Assembly: GCF_036231355.1 (NCBI RefSeq)
Contig: NZ_CP109496.1
Coordinates: 5,022,001-5,086,000 of the forward strand
DNA length: 64,000 bases
From: Streptomyces sp. NBC_01431
GTDB lineage: Bacteria > Actinomycetota > Actinomycetes > Streptomycetales > Streptomycetaceae
Direction of reading: 5' to 3'
The notes under the pieces are model-generated. The model was not told the origin of the DNA, made no database searches, and worked only from the letters and a program-made list of their open reading frames with translations. Below are positions 34,881 through 43,649 of this stretch, piece by piece. The translations under genes and the position numbers were made by a program. How positions within the stretch are numbered: the first letter of the stretch is position 1; each line of letters begins with the position of its first letter.

Positions 34881-35300
34881 TCAGGCGACGGGCCGGCCGG
34901 TCAGCATGCCGAGGAGCTGGTCCATCTCGTTGCGCCAGATACGGTGGACGTTCATCCGGGTCGGCTTCGCCTGGCCGGGCAGCTGGCAGCGGAACGAGCT
35001 CCACAGGGTGTTCCGCTTCACCTCGCCGATCATCTGCATCGCCTCGGCCGGCGGGATGGCGAAGACGATCTCCTGCGGGCGGTTGCTCATCCGGCTGGCC
35101 CGGTGCAGCAGCACGGCCTGCTGGGTCACGGTGATGAAGTAGTACGTCAGGAACGCCTGGCCTATGACGCCGAGCATGCTCATCAACCAGACGCTGGGGC
35201 CCGCTATCGCCTGGATCGTGACGATCGGGCGGTCCTGCGGGTTGGCCTGCATGATCGCCTCGGCGACCTGCTGCTGGATGGTCGACTTCTTCATGGCCAT
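34881..35300 (-). CDS. Conserved small protein of unknown function, possibly membrane-associated
   Basis: A 139-residue protein starting MAMKKSTIQQQVAEAIMQANP, with AGGAAAG about 9 nt upstream. A moderately hydrophobic segment at about 33-58 (SVWLMSMLGVIGQAFLTYYF) suggests membrane association. The C-terminal half contains PPAEAMQMIGEVKR and WSSFRCQLPGQ and looks like a compact alpha/beta domain. I do not recognise the family with confidence. It is convergent with ssrA and stands alone. Confidence 0.8.
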   Translation of the reverse strand: MAMKKSTIQQQVAEAIMQANPQDRPIVTIQAIAGPSVWLMSMLGVIGQAFLTYYFITVTQQAVLLHRASRMSNRPQEIVFAIPPAEAMQMIGEVKRNTLWSSFRCQLPGQAKPTRMNVHRIWRNEMDQLLGMLTGRPVA

Positions 35301-35357
35301 GGGAATGGGCCTTTCCTGGTACGTGACGTACCCAAGCGGAGGGGGACGCCCCGCTTC

Positions 35358-36596
35358 TCATCGGGGCGGTGCAGAGTACCGCCCGTTTCCCCAGGCGCAC
35401 ACCACCAGGGCGAGGGCCGCCGCGCAGACTGGGACGAAGTAGCCCACCGCGGCGCCCACTTGCTCGATGACCTGGCCGCCGGCCGCCGAACCGGCCGCGA
35501 TGCCGCCGAGGATCGCGGTGACGGCGAGGGTCATGCCCTCGTTCAACTGGCCCTCGGGGGTGAGGCGCTGGACCAGCGTCATGCCGGTCACCATCGTGGG
35601 CGCGGTGGCGGCGCCCGCGCACAGCAGCGCGATCGCGAGCACGATAAGCGAGCCGGTGGTCCACGCCGCGATCAGCGGCAGGCACATCAGCGCCGCCATA
35701 GCCGCGACGCAGCGAAGGAGTCGTCGGGGCACGCTCCGGGCCGGCCGCGCCGACCCGTACAGGAGCCCGGCCGTGCACGATCCGGCCGCCTGGAGGGCGA
35801 GCACCGGGCCCGCCGCCGCGGCGTGGCCGAGCCCAGTGGCGTACGCGATCGTCACCACCTCCAGCGAGCCGAACACGGCGCCGGCGGCGAGGAAGACCGC
35901 GAGCAGCGGGGCGAACCCCCTGGAGCGGACGGGGGACTTGGCCGATGTCGCACGCGGTGCGGCGGGCGGCTCGGTCGCGCGCTGGGCGGCGAAGAGCAGC
36001 ACGCCCGTCATCAGCAGGGCCGCGCCCACGAGGGTGCCGGCCTCGGGGAAGAGGGCCGAGCAGAGGAACGCGGCGGCGACCGGGCCCAGCATGAAGCAGA
36101 ACTCGTCGGCGGCCTGCTCGAAGGAGTTGGCGGTGTGCAGCAGGGGTGGGTCGTTCCGGTGCAGATGGGCCCAGCGGGCGCGCGACATGCCGCCGGTGTT
36201 GGGGGTGGTGGCGGTCGCGGCGTACGCGGCGAACAGGGTCCAGTCCGGGGCGCCGAGGTGCACGCACAGGAGCAGTCCGAGCGAGCCGAGGACCGCGACC
36301 ACCGTGGCCGGTACGGCGATTCGGGCCTGGCCGTAGCGGTCGACGAGCCGGGCAGTGTACGGGGCGACCAAGGCCGTGGCGGCGAGCCCGGTCGCGGTGA
36401 CCCCACCGGCCAGGGCGTACGAGCCGCGCGCCCCCGCGATCATGATGACGGCGCTGACGCCGAACATGCCCATGGGCAGCCGGGCGATGAGGTTGCCGGT
36501 GGTGAAGGCGAGGGCGCCGGGCGTGCGGAACAGGCGTATGTACGGGTTCGGGCGGCGGGTGAGGGCGGTGGATCTCGGCATGCCCCGAATCCTCAT
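35358..36596 (-). CDS. Major facilitator superfamily transporter
   Basis: A 412-residue 12-helix MFS protein of the drug-efflux type. The loop 2-3 motif is ARLVDRYGQARIAVP, a relaxed version of the GxLaDrxGrk signature. No substrate-specific motif is visible. The ATG at 36596 has GGAGG 5 nt upstream; an alternative ATG at 36581 has AGGA at 8 nt, and both give the full transporter. It is divergent from a LysR regulator with an 88-bp gap carrying an inverted repeat, so regulation by that LysR is likely. Confidence 0.9.
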   Translation of the reverse strand: MRIRGMPRSTALTRRPNPYIRLFRTPGALAFTTGNLIARLPMGMFGVSAVIMIAGARGSYALAGGVTATGLAATALVAPYTARLVDRYGQARIAVPATVVAVLGSLGLLLCVHLGAPDWTLFAAYAATATTPNTGGMSRARWAHLHRNDPPLLHTANSFEQAADEFCFMLGPVAAAFLCSALFPEAGTLVGAALLMTGVLLFAAQRATEPPAAPRATSAKSPVRSRGFAPLLAVFLAAGAVFGSLEVVTIAYATGLGHAAAAGPVLALQAAGSCTAGLLYGSARPARSVPRRLLRCVAAMAALMCLPLIAAWTTGSLIVLAIALLCAGAATAPTMVTGMTLVQRLTPEGQLNEGMTLAVTAILGGIAAGSAAGGQVIEQVGAAVGYFVPVCAAALALVVCAWGNGRYSAPPR

Positions 36597-36652
36597 GGGC
36601 CCCTCCCGGCGGGGTCCAACACCTGGTCAGTGCCCATTCACGCACCCTTGTT

Positions 36653-36676
36653 GTCAACGCCCGTGCGGGTGTTGAC
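36653..36676. promoter_or_regulatory. Inverted repeat GTCAAC-N12-GTTGAC in the MFS/LysR intergenic region
   Basis: The arms are perfect and lie midway between the divergent starts. The left arm read on the minus strand gives TTGACA, a consensus -35 for the transporter gene. Position and symmetry suit a LysR operator, though the spacing differs from the usual T-N11-A box. Confidence 0.4.
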
Positions 36677-36684
36677 TGCCGGGC

Positions 36685-37671
36685 GTGCCCCACGACACGG
36701 ACCCCCGGCTGCTGCGCGCCTTCGTCGCGACCGCCGAGGAACTGCACTTCACCCGCGCCGCCGCCCGGCTGTTCGTCGCGCAGCAGGCGCTGAGCCGTGA
36801 CATCCGGCGCCTGGAACGGGAGTTGGGTTGCGAGCTCTTCGTCCGCACCACCCGCGCGGTGTCCCTGACGGCGGACGGTGCGCGGCTGCTGCCGCACGCC
36901 CGGCGGGTGCTCGCCGCCCACGACGAACTCCGCGCGGCCTGGGCGGACACCGGCGCCGCGCGCCCGCTGCTCGTCGACGTCTCGGCGCCCGTCGGCACCG
37001 GGCAGCTGGTGCTCGCCGCGGCCCGTGAACAGGCCCCGGGCGTCGAGTTCGTGGCCCGGTACATCAGCGGACTCACCGGGGCCGCCGCCGAGATCCTCGC
37101 CGGTCGGCTGGACGTCTCCTTCGGCCGGGTGGCCGGGCTCGACCCGGCGGTGCTCGCGGGGCTCGCCCACCAGCCGGTGCGCTACGAGCGGATGGCGGTG
37201 CTGCTGCCCGAGGAGCACCGGCTCGCGGGGCTCGCCGAGGTGCCCCTGGACGCGCTCGCGGGGGAGACGCTGTACGTGGCGGCGGGCAATCCGGCCACCG
37301 CCGAGTGGACCGATCTCGCCGAGCGGCTCTTCGCCGGGCGCGGCATCCGGGCGGCGGCGCCGTTCCCCGGGATCGCGGGGGAGGAGGAGTTCGTGCGGGT
37401 GGTGCGCAAGCACGGCTGGTCGGTCCTGGCCAGCACCGAGTTCATGACGGTCCCCGGCATGGTGGTACGCCCGTTGACCGCTCCGGTACCGCTGGCGCCG
37501 GTCTCCCTGGTGTGGCGCCGGGGGCTGACCCACCCCGGGGTGGCCGCGCTGCGCCGGGTCGCGGCGACGGCCGCGTCCGAGCACCGCTGGCTGGAAAGAC
37601 CCGCCGACAGCTGGCTCCCTGCGACCGACATGTCCCTGATGGTGGGCAATGCCCCGCATGTGGGGCGCTGA
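36685..37671 (+). CDS. LysR-family transcriptional regulator
   Basis: A 328-residue LTTR starting with GTG at 36685. The N-terminal winged helix-turn-helix covers about residues 5-65, with LRAFVATAEELHFTRAAARL and QQALSRDIRRLERELG. The effector domain of two alpha/beta subdomains follows from about 90. It is divergently paired with an MFS transporter gene, the usual arrangement for a locally acting LTTR. The effector is unknown. Confidence 0.93.
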   Translation: MPHDTDPRLLRAFVATAEELHFTRAAARLFVAQQALSRDIRRLERELGCELFVRTTRAVSLTADGARLLPHARRVLAAHDELRAAWADTGAARPLLVDVSAPVGTGQLVLAAAREQAPGVEFVARYISGLTGAAAEILAGRLDVSFGRVAGLDPAVLAGLAHQPVRYERMAVLLPEEHRLAGLAEVPLDALAGETLYVAAGNPATAEWTDLAERLFAGRGIRAAAPFPGIAGEEEFVRVVRKHGWSVLASTEFMTVPGMVVRPLTAPVPLAPVSLVWRRGLTHPGVAALRRVAATAASEHRWLERPADSWLPATDMSLMVGNAPHVGR

Positions 37672-37847
37672 CGGTGAACTTCACGCGATACGTGGCCACA
37701 TGTCTCAGGCTCGTGCGCTACATTCATCGCCCGGGTGCGGCGGGATAGTGGGGGCGCGTGGAACGGGTGGGATTGCCCCGTTCCAGGAGGCGCTGTCCGG
37801 GAGTCGTGCGCGCTACCCGCGAACACATTCAGGGAGTGCGTACGGAA

Positions 37848-38633
37848 ATGGACAGTCGGATACCGGGCGGGCAGGGTGGACAACTCAGTGACGCCCGGCC
37901 AGCAGACAAGCGCGAACCGCGCGACGCGACGATGCAACTCGGCGTCTTCGCACACCAGTTGATCAAGTCGGTGCCGGTCCAGCGGACCACGGCCGCGGAC
38001 GCCACCCAGGCCACGGCCTCCAAAGTGCCTGCGGCCACACCCACCGCGACGCTGCCGAACGTATGGGCCCCGACCGAGGCCGGTGCCCCGAACGTCCCGG
38101 CCGCCACGCCCGCCGCGCCGCCCGCGGATGGTCAGCCCTCGGGTCCGGGCACCACCCAGGCCATCCCGGTCTTGGCCTCCGTGCCCACCGCGCCGCCGGT
38201 GAACTCGGCCCAGCAGGGCAGCGACGGGCCCGTGTTCGTCGACGCCAGCGGACGGCGCGGCAAGAAGGTGCGGTGGCTCGGCTGGGTCTTCGGTCTCGCC
38301 TGTACGGGATTCGCGGTGGCCCTCGTCGGCTCCCTGCTCGGCGGCAGCGCCCGCGCTCCCGGTCTGACGCTGCCCGAAGGCGGCAAGGCCGGCGCCGTGT
38401 CGGCATCGCCCGACGCCCCCGCCCCGCAGGCCCCCAAGGTGCCGGCGAAGAGCAGCGCCGCCCCCTCGCACGGCGCGTCCAAGGCGCCCGTGCACAAGGC
38501 CTCCCCGCCGGCCCACGCACCGAGCGGCAGCCCGCACCACAGCCCGACCGGGAAGACCTCCCCGAGCGCCAGTGCCTCCCACAAGCCGTCCGCACGGGCG
38601 GCCTCCCCCTCCCCGGGCAAGACCCGCATCTAA
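37848..38633 (+). CDS. matA: MatA-like membrane protein of the mycelial aggregation locus
   Basis: A 261-residue single-pass protein. The N-terminal 140 residues are cytoplasmic and rich in Ala/Pro/Thr, with MQLGVFAHQLIKSVPVQRTT as the most structured part. A membrane helix is at about 143-165 (WLGWVFGLACTGFAVALVG), and the extracellular tail is Pro/Ser/Ala/His-rich. The ATG at 37848 with AGGGAG 11 nt upstream is preferred over the longer ORF from 37758. Order and topology match matA, which with matB produces the aggregation polysaccharide in S. coelicolor and S. lividans. The assignment rests mainly on context, because the sequence is low in complexity. Confidence 0.75.
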   Translation: MDSRIPGGQGGQLSDARPADKREPRDATMQLGVFAHQLIKSVPVQRTTAADATQATASKVPAATPTATLPNVWAPTEAGAPNVPAATPAAPPADGQPSGPGTTQAIPVLASVPTAPPVNSAQQGSDGPVFVDASGRRGKKVRWLGWVFGLACTGFAVALVGSLLGGSARAPGLTLPEGGKAGAVSASPDAPAPQAPKVPAKSSAAPSHGASKAPVHKASPPAHAPSGSPHHSPTGKTSPSASASHKPSARAASPSPGKTRI

Positions 38634-38743
38634 GTCCCCGCTGGTCCGGGCCGCGCCACAGCGCGGCCGCGGACACCGGCCCTGAGCACCAACCCCGTAC
38701 GGCATCCACCGCGTACCGGCCCGAAGGCGTAACGACACCTCCC

Positions 38744-40909
38744 ATGAGAACCACCCAGGCCAAGCCGCGGGCCCCGCGGCGCAAGCGGCTGCCCATGCGG
38801 TACCTGCTGCCGCTGCTGCTCCTCGTCGCGCTCGTCGCCATGCTCATGCTGCGCGGCTATGTGCACAGCGAGATCTCCGCCGACCACCGGGTCCGCGATC
38901 CCGCGCCCACCGACAAGGTGCCCGACAAGATCATCGACGGCGGCCCGGTCATCGACGCGCGCAAGCCCGGCCATCCGGTCAGCCTTCAGGTCCCGGACCA
39001 CAAGCTGGTGCTCACCTTCGACGACGGCCCGGACCCCACCTGGACGCCGAAGGTGCTCGACGAGCTGAAGAAGTACCACGCCCACGCGGTCTTCTTCGTG
39101 ACCGGGACGAACGCCTCGCGCTACCCGGACCTCATCAAGCGCATGGTCGCCGAGGGCCACGAGGTCGGCCTGCACACCTTCAACCACCCCGACCTGTCCT
39201 ACCAGTCGAAGTCCCGGATCGACCGCGAGCTCTCGGAGAACCAGCTCGCGCTCGCGGGCGCCGCCGGCGTCCACAGCTCGCTGTTCCGGCCGCCGTACTC
39301 CTCCTTCGCAGACGCGATGGACAACGACACCTGGCCGGTCGTCCAGTACGTCGGCAGCCGGGGCTACGTCGTGGCGCTCGACTCCACCGACAGCGAGGAC
39401 TGGCAGCGGCCGGGGGTGAAGAAGATCATCCACAACGCCACCCCGGAGGACAACAAGGGCGCCATCGTCCTGATGCACGACTTCGGCGGCGACCGCTCGC
39501 AGACCGTGGCCGCGCTCGACAAGTTCCTGCCGGACATGCAGGAGTCGGGCTACACCTTCGTCAACCTGACCGACGCGTTGGGCGCGCCGAGCGCGCTCAC
39601 CCCGGTCAGCGGCTGGGACCTGTGGAAGGGCAAGGCGTTCGTCGGTGCCGTCCAGGTCGCCGAGCACACCACCGACGTCCTGGTCGTCGGTCTCGCCATC
39701 GTCGGCATCCTGGTCTTCGTCCGCTTCGGCCTGATGCTGGTGCTGTCGTTCGTACACGCCCGCAAGGTCCGCAAACGCGACTTCCAGTGGGGAGCGCCGG
39801 TCACCGAACCGGTCTCGGTACTCGTTCCCGCGTACAACGAACGCGAATGCATCGCCAATACCGTTCGTTCGCTCATGGCCAGCGATCATCCGATCGAAGT
39901 GATCGTCATCGACGACGGTTCGACCGACGGCACCGCCGACATCGTGGAGGCGATGGGGCTGCCCAACGTGCGGGTGGTGCGTCAGGAGAACGCGGGCAAG
40001 CCCGCCGCCCTCAACAACGGCATCGCGCACGCCCGTTACGAGATCGTCGTGATGATGGACGGCGACACCGTCTTCGAGCCGACCACCGTGGGCGAACTCG
40101 TGCAGCCCTTCGGCAACATCCGCATCGGCGCGGTCGCGGGCAACGCCAAGGTCGGCAACCGGGACTCGCTCATCGGCGCCTGGCAGCACATCGAGTACGT
40201 GATGGGCTTCAACCTCGACCGCCGCATGTACGACCTGCTCGGCATCATGCCCACCATCCCCGGCGCGATCGGCGCCTTCCGCCGCCAGGCCCTGGAGCGG
40301 GTCGGCGGCATGAGCGAGGACACCCTCGCCGAGGACACCGACATCACGATGGCGATCCACCGTGACGGCTGGCGGGTGGTCTACGCCGAGAACGCCCGCG
40401 CCTGGACCGAGGCCCCCGAGTCCGTCCAGCAGTTGTGGTCCCAGCGCTACCGCTGGTCGTACGGCACGATGCAGGCGATCTGGAAGCACCGCGGCGCCGT
40501 CAAGGACCGCGGCCCCTCGGGCCGCTTCGGCCGCGTCGGACTCCCGCTGGTCGCCGCGTTCATGGTGCTCGCGCCGCTGCTCGCGCCGCTGATCGACATC
40601 TTCCTGCTGTACGGGATCGTGTTCGGCAAGACCGAGCAGACGATCCTGGCCTGGCTCGGCGTCCTGCTGATCCAGGGGATCTGCGCCGCCTACGCCTTCC
40701 GGCTCGACAAGGAACGCCTGACCCATCTGCTGTCGCTGCCGCTCCAGCAGGTCATGTACCGGCAGTTGATGTACGTCGTGCTGCTCCAGTCCTGGATCAC
40801 CGCGGTGACCGGCGGCCGGCTGCGCTGGCAGAAGCTGCGCCGCACCGGCGCGGTCGAGGCGCCCGGCAACCCGGCGGCCCGCGCCGGCGAGCAAAGGCCC
40901 GCGGTATGA
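38744..40909 (+). CDS. matB: MatB-like bifunctional polysaccharide deacetylase / GT2 synthase
   Basis: A 721-residue membrane enzyme combining a PgaB-like and a PgaC-like activity. A helix at about 19-37 is followed by an extracellular NodB deacetylase domain with TFDDGPDP (91-98), HTFNH (144-148) and RPPYSS. A second helix leads to a cytoplasmic GT2 domain: VSVLVPAYNERE, VIDDGSTDGT, MMDGDTVFEP, the EDTDI acid/base motif and SQRYRW for chain binding; membrane helices end the protein. This is the layout of MatB, reported to make poly-beta-1,6-N-acetylglucosamine for hyphal aggregation. The ATG at 38744 is chosen from domain and codon use; the longer frame is noise. It overlaps the acyltransferase gene by 4 bp. 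Confidence 0.93.
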   Translation: MRTTQAKPRAPRRKRLPMRYLLPLLLLVALVAMLMLRGYVHSEISADHRVRDPAPTDKVPDKIIDGGPVIDARKPGHPVSLQVPDHKLVLTFDDGPDPTWTPKVLDELKKYHAHAVFFVTGTNASRYPDLIKRMVAEGHEVGLHTFNHPDLSYQSKSRIDRELSENQLALAGAAGVHSSLFRPPYSSFADAMDNDTWPVVQYVGSRGYVVALDSTDSEDWQRPGVKKIIHNATPEDNKGAIVLMHDFGGDRSQTVAALDKFLPDMQESGYTFVNLTDALGAPSALTPVSGWDLWKGKAFVGAVQVAEHTTDVLVVGLAIVGILVFVRFGLMLVLSFVHARKVRKRDFQWGAPVTEPVSVLVPAYNERECIANTVRSLMASDHPIEVIVIDDGSTDGTADIVEAMGLPNVRVVRQENAGKPAALNNGIAHARYEIVVMMDGDTVFEPTTVGELVQPFGNIRIGAVAGNAKVGNRDSLIGAWQHIEYVMGFNLDRRMYDLLGIMPTIPGAIGAFRRQALERVGGMSEDTLAEDTDITMAIHRDGWRVVYAENARAWTEAPESVQQLWSQRYRWSYGTMQAIWKHRGAVKDRGPSGRFGRVGLPLVAAFMVLAPLLAPLIDIFLLYGIVFGKTEQTILAWLGVLLIQGICAAYAFRLDKERLTHLLSLPLQQVMYRQLMYVVLLQSWITAVTGGRLRWQKLRRTGAVEAPGNPAARAGEQRPAV

Positions 40910-42063
40910 CCTCGTACGTGGAGGTTCCGGGAGCGGCCGCCGGGCCCTCCGCCCCGCCGCCCAGGCCGCCCGCCCGCGACCGCTACTTCGACTTCCTGCG
41001 CGCGCTGGCCCTGTTCCGGGTGGTGCTCTACCACCTGATGGGCTGGGCCTGGCTGCCGCTCGCCTTCCCGTCCATGGGCGTGATGTTCGCGCTCGCCGGA
41101 AACCTGATGGCCCGCTCGCTCAAGCGGCCCGCCGTACAGGTCGTCCGGGGCCGCCTGCGCCGGCTCCTGCCGCCGATGTGGCTGCTCGGCGCGGTCGGCA
41201 TCACCGGCATGCTCGCCCAGGGCTGGGGACCCGACAGCGACGGGCACCCCGCCTGGTGGTGGGGGCACCTGTTGTTCTGGGTGCTCCCGCTCAGCGACCC
41301 GCCGTACGCGGCCGGTCTGCCCGGCATCCACGGCGTGCTCGGCGACAACTGGGGTGCCAACCTCGCCGAACCGCTCTGGTACCTGCGCGCCTACCTGTGG
41401 TTCGTGCTGCTCTCGCCGCTCTTCCGCACGCTGCTGCGGCGCACGGCCTGGCCGACGATCCTCGCGCCGGTCGCCCTGTCCGCGCTCCTGGAGTTCGTGA
41501 ACCTCGGGCTGCCCCAGCGCATCGACTCCGCGCTCACCGACTTCGCCACCTTCGGCGCCTGCTGGATCCTCGGCATGGCCCGCCAGGAGGGCGTCCTGAG
41601 GCGGCTGCCGAACTACCTGGTGCCCTCGCTCGCCCCGTTCGTGATGGCCGCGGGCTACTGGTGGGCGGTGCACGGCGGGTTCTCGATCACCGGCGACACC
41701 GAGCTCGACTCGATCCCGCTGGCGCAGACCCTGTGGTCGCTCGGCGCGGTGCTCCTGCTGCTGCACATCAGCCCCTCGTGGGCCCAGTGGCCGGCCCCGC
41801 TGCGCCGCTGGGACCGCCTGATCACCCTGCTCAACTCCCGCGCCGTGACGATCTACCTGTGGCACAACCTGTGCATCCTGGTCGCCGCGACGCTGTGGGA
41901 CGACCTGTGGAGCATCGACGCGCTGGCGGGCGCCGCGAAGTTCCTCAACAGCTCGTGGCCGGTACTCGCCGTGACCTGGATCCTCATCGGCCTGTGCGTG
42001 CTCGGCGTCGGCTGGGTCGAGGACGTGGCGGCCAAGCGGCGCCCCAGGCTCTGGCCCGCCTGA
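40906..42063 (+). CDS. Membrane acyltransferase family 3 protein of the mat locus
   Basis: A 385-residue integral membrane acyltransferase (OafA/YrhL type) with about ten helices. The N-terminal DRYFDFLRALALFRVVLYH carries the conserved Arg and the active-site His of the family; LLPPMWLLG and the late VTIYLWHN segment also fit. It overlaps matB by 4 bp (ATGA), so the two are translationally coupled. The likely role is O-acylation of the MatB polymer, analogous to IcaC/WcfL-type succinyl- or acetyltransferases in PNAG loci; the acyl donor is not evident. A hairpin terminator follows directly. Confidence 0.9.
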   Translation: MTSYVEVPGAAAGPSAPPPRPPARDRYFDFLRALALFRVVLYHLMGWAWLPLAFPSMGVMFALAGNLMARSLKRPAVQVVRGRLRRLLPPMWLLGAVGITGMLAQGWGPDSDGHPAWWWGHLLFWVLPLSDPPYAAGLPGIHGVLGDNWGANLAEPLWYLRAYLWFVLLSPLFRTLLRRTAWPTILAPVALSALLEFVNLGLPQRIDSALTDFATFGACWILGMARQEGVLRRLPNYLVPSLAPFVMAAGYWWAVHGGFSITGDTELDSIPLAQTLWSLGAVLLLLHISPSWAQWPAPLRRWDRLITLLNSRAVTIYLWHNLCILVAATLWDDLWSIDALAGAAKFLNSSWPVLAVTWILIGLCVLGVGWVEDVAAKRRPRLWPA

Positions 42064-42071
42064 CACCATCC

Positions 42072-42098
42072 GGCGGCGGCGGTCTCACCGCCGCCGCC
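42072..42098 (+). terminator. Terminator of the mat operon
   Basis: A perfect 12-bp stem (42072-42083 and 42087-42098) with a 3-nt loop begins 9 nt after the acyltransferase stop codon. Confidence 0.8.
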
Positions 42099-42206
42099 CG
42101 GCACCCGTGAAGACAAGGTTGCACCCCGGTCACCCGGCGGCACGCGGCCGAAACCCCCCGTCCCTACGGTCGCTTCCACAAGACGCGAACCGACCGTGGA
42201 GGCATG

Positions 42207-43544
42207 ATGGCTGGCCGTTGGATCGAGCGGTGGGAGCCGGAGGACGACACCTTCTGGAAGGAGACCGGCGAGCGCGTCGCCCGCCGCAACCTGTACCTGT
42301 CCGTGTTCAGCGAACACGTCGGATTCTCCATCTGGACCCTGTGGTCGGTGATGGTGCTCTTCATGGGGCCCGCCTACGGCGTGGACCCCGCGGGCAAGTT
42401 CTTCCTGATCTCCATGGCGACGCTCGTCGGTGCCCTCGCCCGCATCCCCTACACGTTCGCCGTGGCCCGCTTCGGCGGCCGCAACTGGACCGTCTTCAGC
42501 GCCCTGCTGCTGCTCGTGCCGACCGTCGCCGCCTACCTGGCGATGGAGCCCGGCACCTCGTACACCACCTTCCTCCTGGTCGCCGCCCTCGCCGGGATCG
42601 GCGGCGGCAACTTCGCCTCCTCGATGACCAACATCAACGCCTTCTTCCCGCTGCGCAAGAAGGGCTGGGCGCTGGGGCTCAACGCGGGCGGCGGCAACGT
42701 CGGCGTGCCGGTGGTGCAACTCGTCGGGCTGCTCGTCATCTCCACCGCCGGCGCCACCCACCCGCGCATCGTGCTCGCCGTCTACCTGCCGCTGATCGTG
42801 CTCGCCGCGCTCGGCGCCGCCCTGCGGATGGACAACCTGGCGCCGGTGCGCAACGACACCGGCGCCGCCAAGGAGGCGCTGCGGGACGGGCACACCTGGA
42901 TCATGGCGCTGCTGTACGTCGGCACCTTCGGCTCCTTCATCGGCTACAGCTTCGCCTTCGGCCTCGTTCTGCAGACCCAGTTCGGGCGCACCCCCCTGCA
43001 AGCCGCCTCGCTCACCTTCATCGGACCGCTGCTCGGCTCCGTGATCCGGCCCGTCGGCGGCCGGCTCGCCGACCGGTACGGCGGCGCCCGCATCACCCTG
43101 TGGAACTTCGCCGCGATGGCCGCCGCCACCTCGGTCGTCCTGTACGCCTCCGTCCAGAAGTCGCTGCCGGTCTTCCTCACCGGGTTCATCGCCCTGTTCG
43201 TCCTCAGCGGGCTCGGCAACGGCTCCACGTACAAGATGATCCCCGGCATCTTCCAGGCCAAGGCGCTGGCGCGCGGGCTCGTGGGGGAGGCCGCCGCGGC
43301 CCACGGCCGCAGGCTCTCGGGGGCCGCCATGGGCCTGATCGGGGCGGTGGGCGCGCTCGGCGGGCTCGCCATCAACCTCGCCTTCCGGCAGTCCTTCCAG
43401 ACCGCGGGCACCGGCACCACCGCCTTCGCGGCCTTCCTCGGCTGCTACGCGGTGTGCTTCACCGTGACCTGGGCGGTATACGTGCGCCGGCCCGCCGAAG
43501 CCGTCTCCGCCACCGCACCCGCGCCCGCCTACGCCGAAGTGTGA
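42207..43544 (+). CDS. narK: NNP-family nitrate/nitrite transporter NarK
   Basis: A 445-residue MFS transporter of the nitrate/nitrite porter family. The family signature appears as GGGNFASSMTNINAFFP, with a second signature segment GLGNGSTYKMIPGIF, and the substrate-binding Arg residues sit in helices 2 and 8 regions (ARIPYTF, GSVIRPVGGRLADR). The N-terminus has WIERWEPEDDTFWKETG, common to actinobacterial NarK/NasA. Two ATGs occur at 42204 and 42207; GGAGG ends 1 and 4 nt before them, so the second is preferred. It lies upstream of nnaR, the regulator of nitrate assimilation. Confidence 0.93.
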   Translation: MAGRWIERWEPEDDTFWKETGERVARRNLYLSVFSEHVGFSIWTLWSVMVLFMGPAYGVDPAGKFFLISMATLVGALARIPYTFAVARFGGRNWTVFSALLLLVPTVAAYLAMEPGTSYTTFLLVAALAGIGGGNFASSMTNINAFFPLRKKGWALGLNAGGGNVGVPVVQLVGLLVISTAGATHPRIVLAVYLPLIVLAALGAALRMDNLAPVRNDTGAAKEALRDGHTWIMALLYVGTFGSFIGYSFAFGLVLQTQFGRTPLQAASLTFIGPLLGSVIRPVGGRLADRYGGARITLWNFAAMAAATSVVLYASVQKSLPVFLTGFIALFVLSGLGNGSTYKMIPGIFQAKALARGLVGEAAAAHGRRLSGAAMGLIGAVGALGGLAINLAFRQSFQTAGTGTTAFAAFLGCYAVCFTVTWAVYVRRPAEAVSATAPAPAYAEV

Positions 43545-43554
43545 TCCTTGCCGG

Positions 43555-43609
43555 CGGGGCGTGACGTAACAGCAGGGAAACCAAGGTGAACCGCGCACGT
43601 CACGCCCCG
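43555..43609. promoter_or_regulatory. GlnR-like box inside a 13-bp inverted repeat upstream of nnaR
   Basis: GTAAC at 43566-43570, six bases, then GAAAC at 43577-43581 fit the GlnR consensus gTnAc-N6-GaAAc exactly. The box overlaps and is framed by perfect 13-bp arms (43555-43567 and 43597-43609) with a 29-nt interval. The whole lies 41-95 nt before the nnaR start and 11 nt after narK. The arms may be a terminator for narK, an NnaR or other operator, or both. Confidence 0.6.
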
Positions 43610-43649
43610 TTGGCAGGCTCGGTCGTCACCGCACCACCCCTGGAGAGTC

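Noticed and set aside
34636..37659. A 1007-residue reverse ORF running through tmRNA, MFS and LysR genes
   Set aside because: It crosses an RNA gene and genes on both strands and matches no family.
42099..42203. GlnR box upstream of narK
   Set aside because: GTCAC and GAAAC half-sites are present but separated by 16 bases rather than 6, and no alternative pairing fits.
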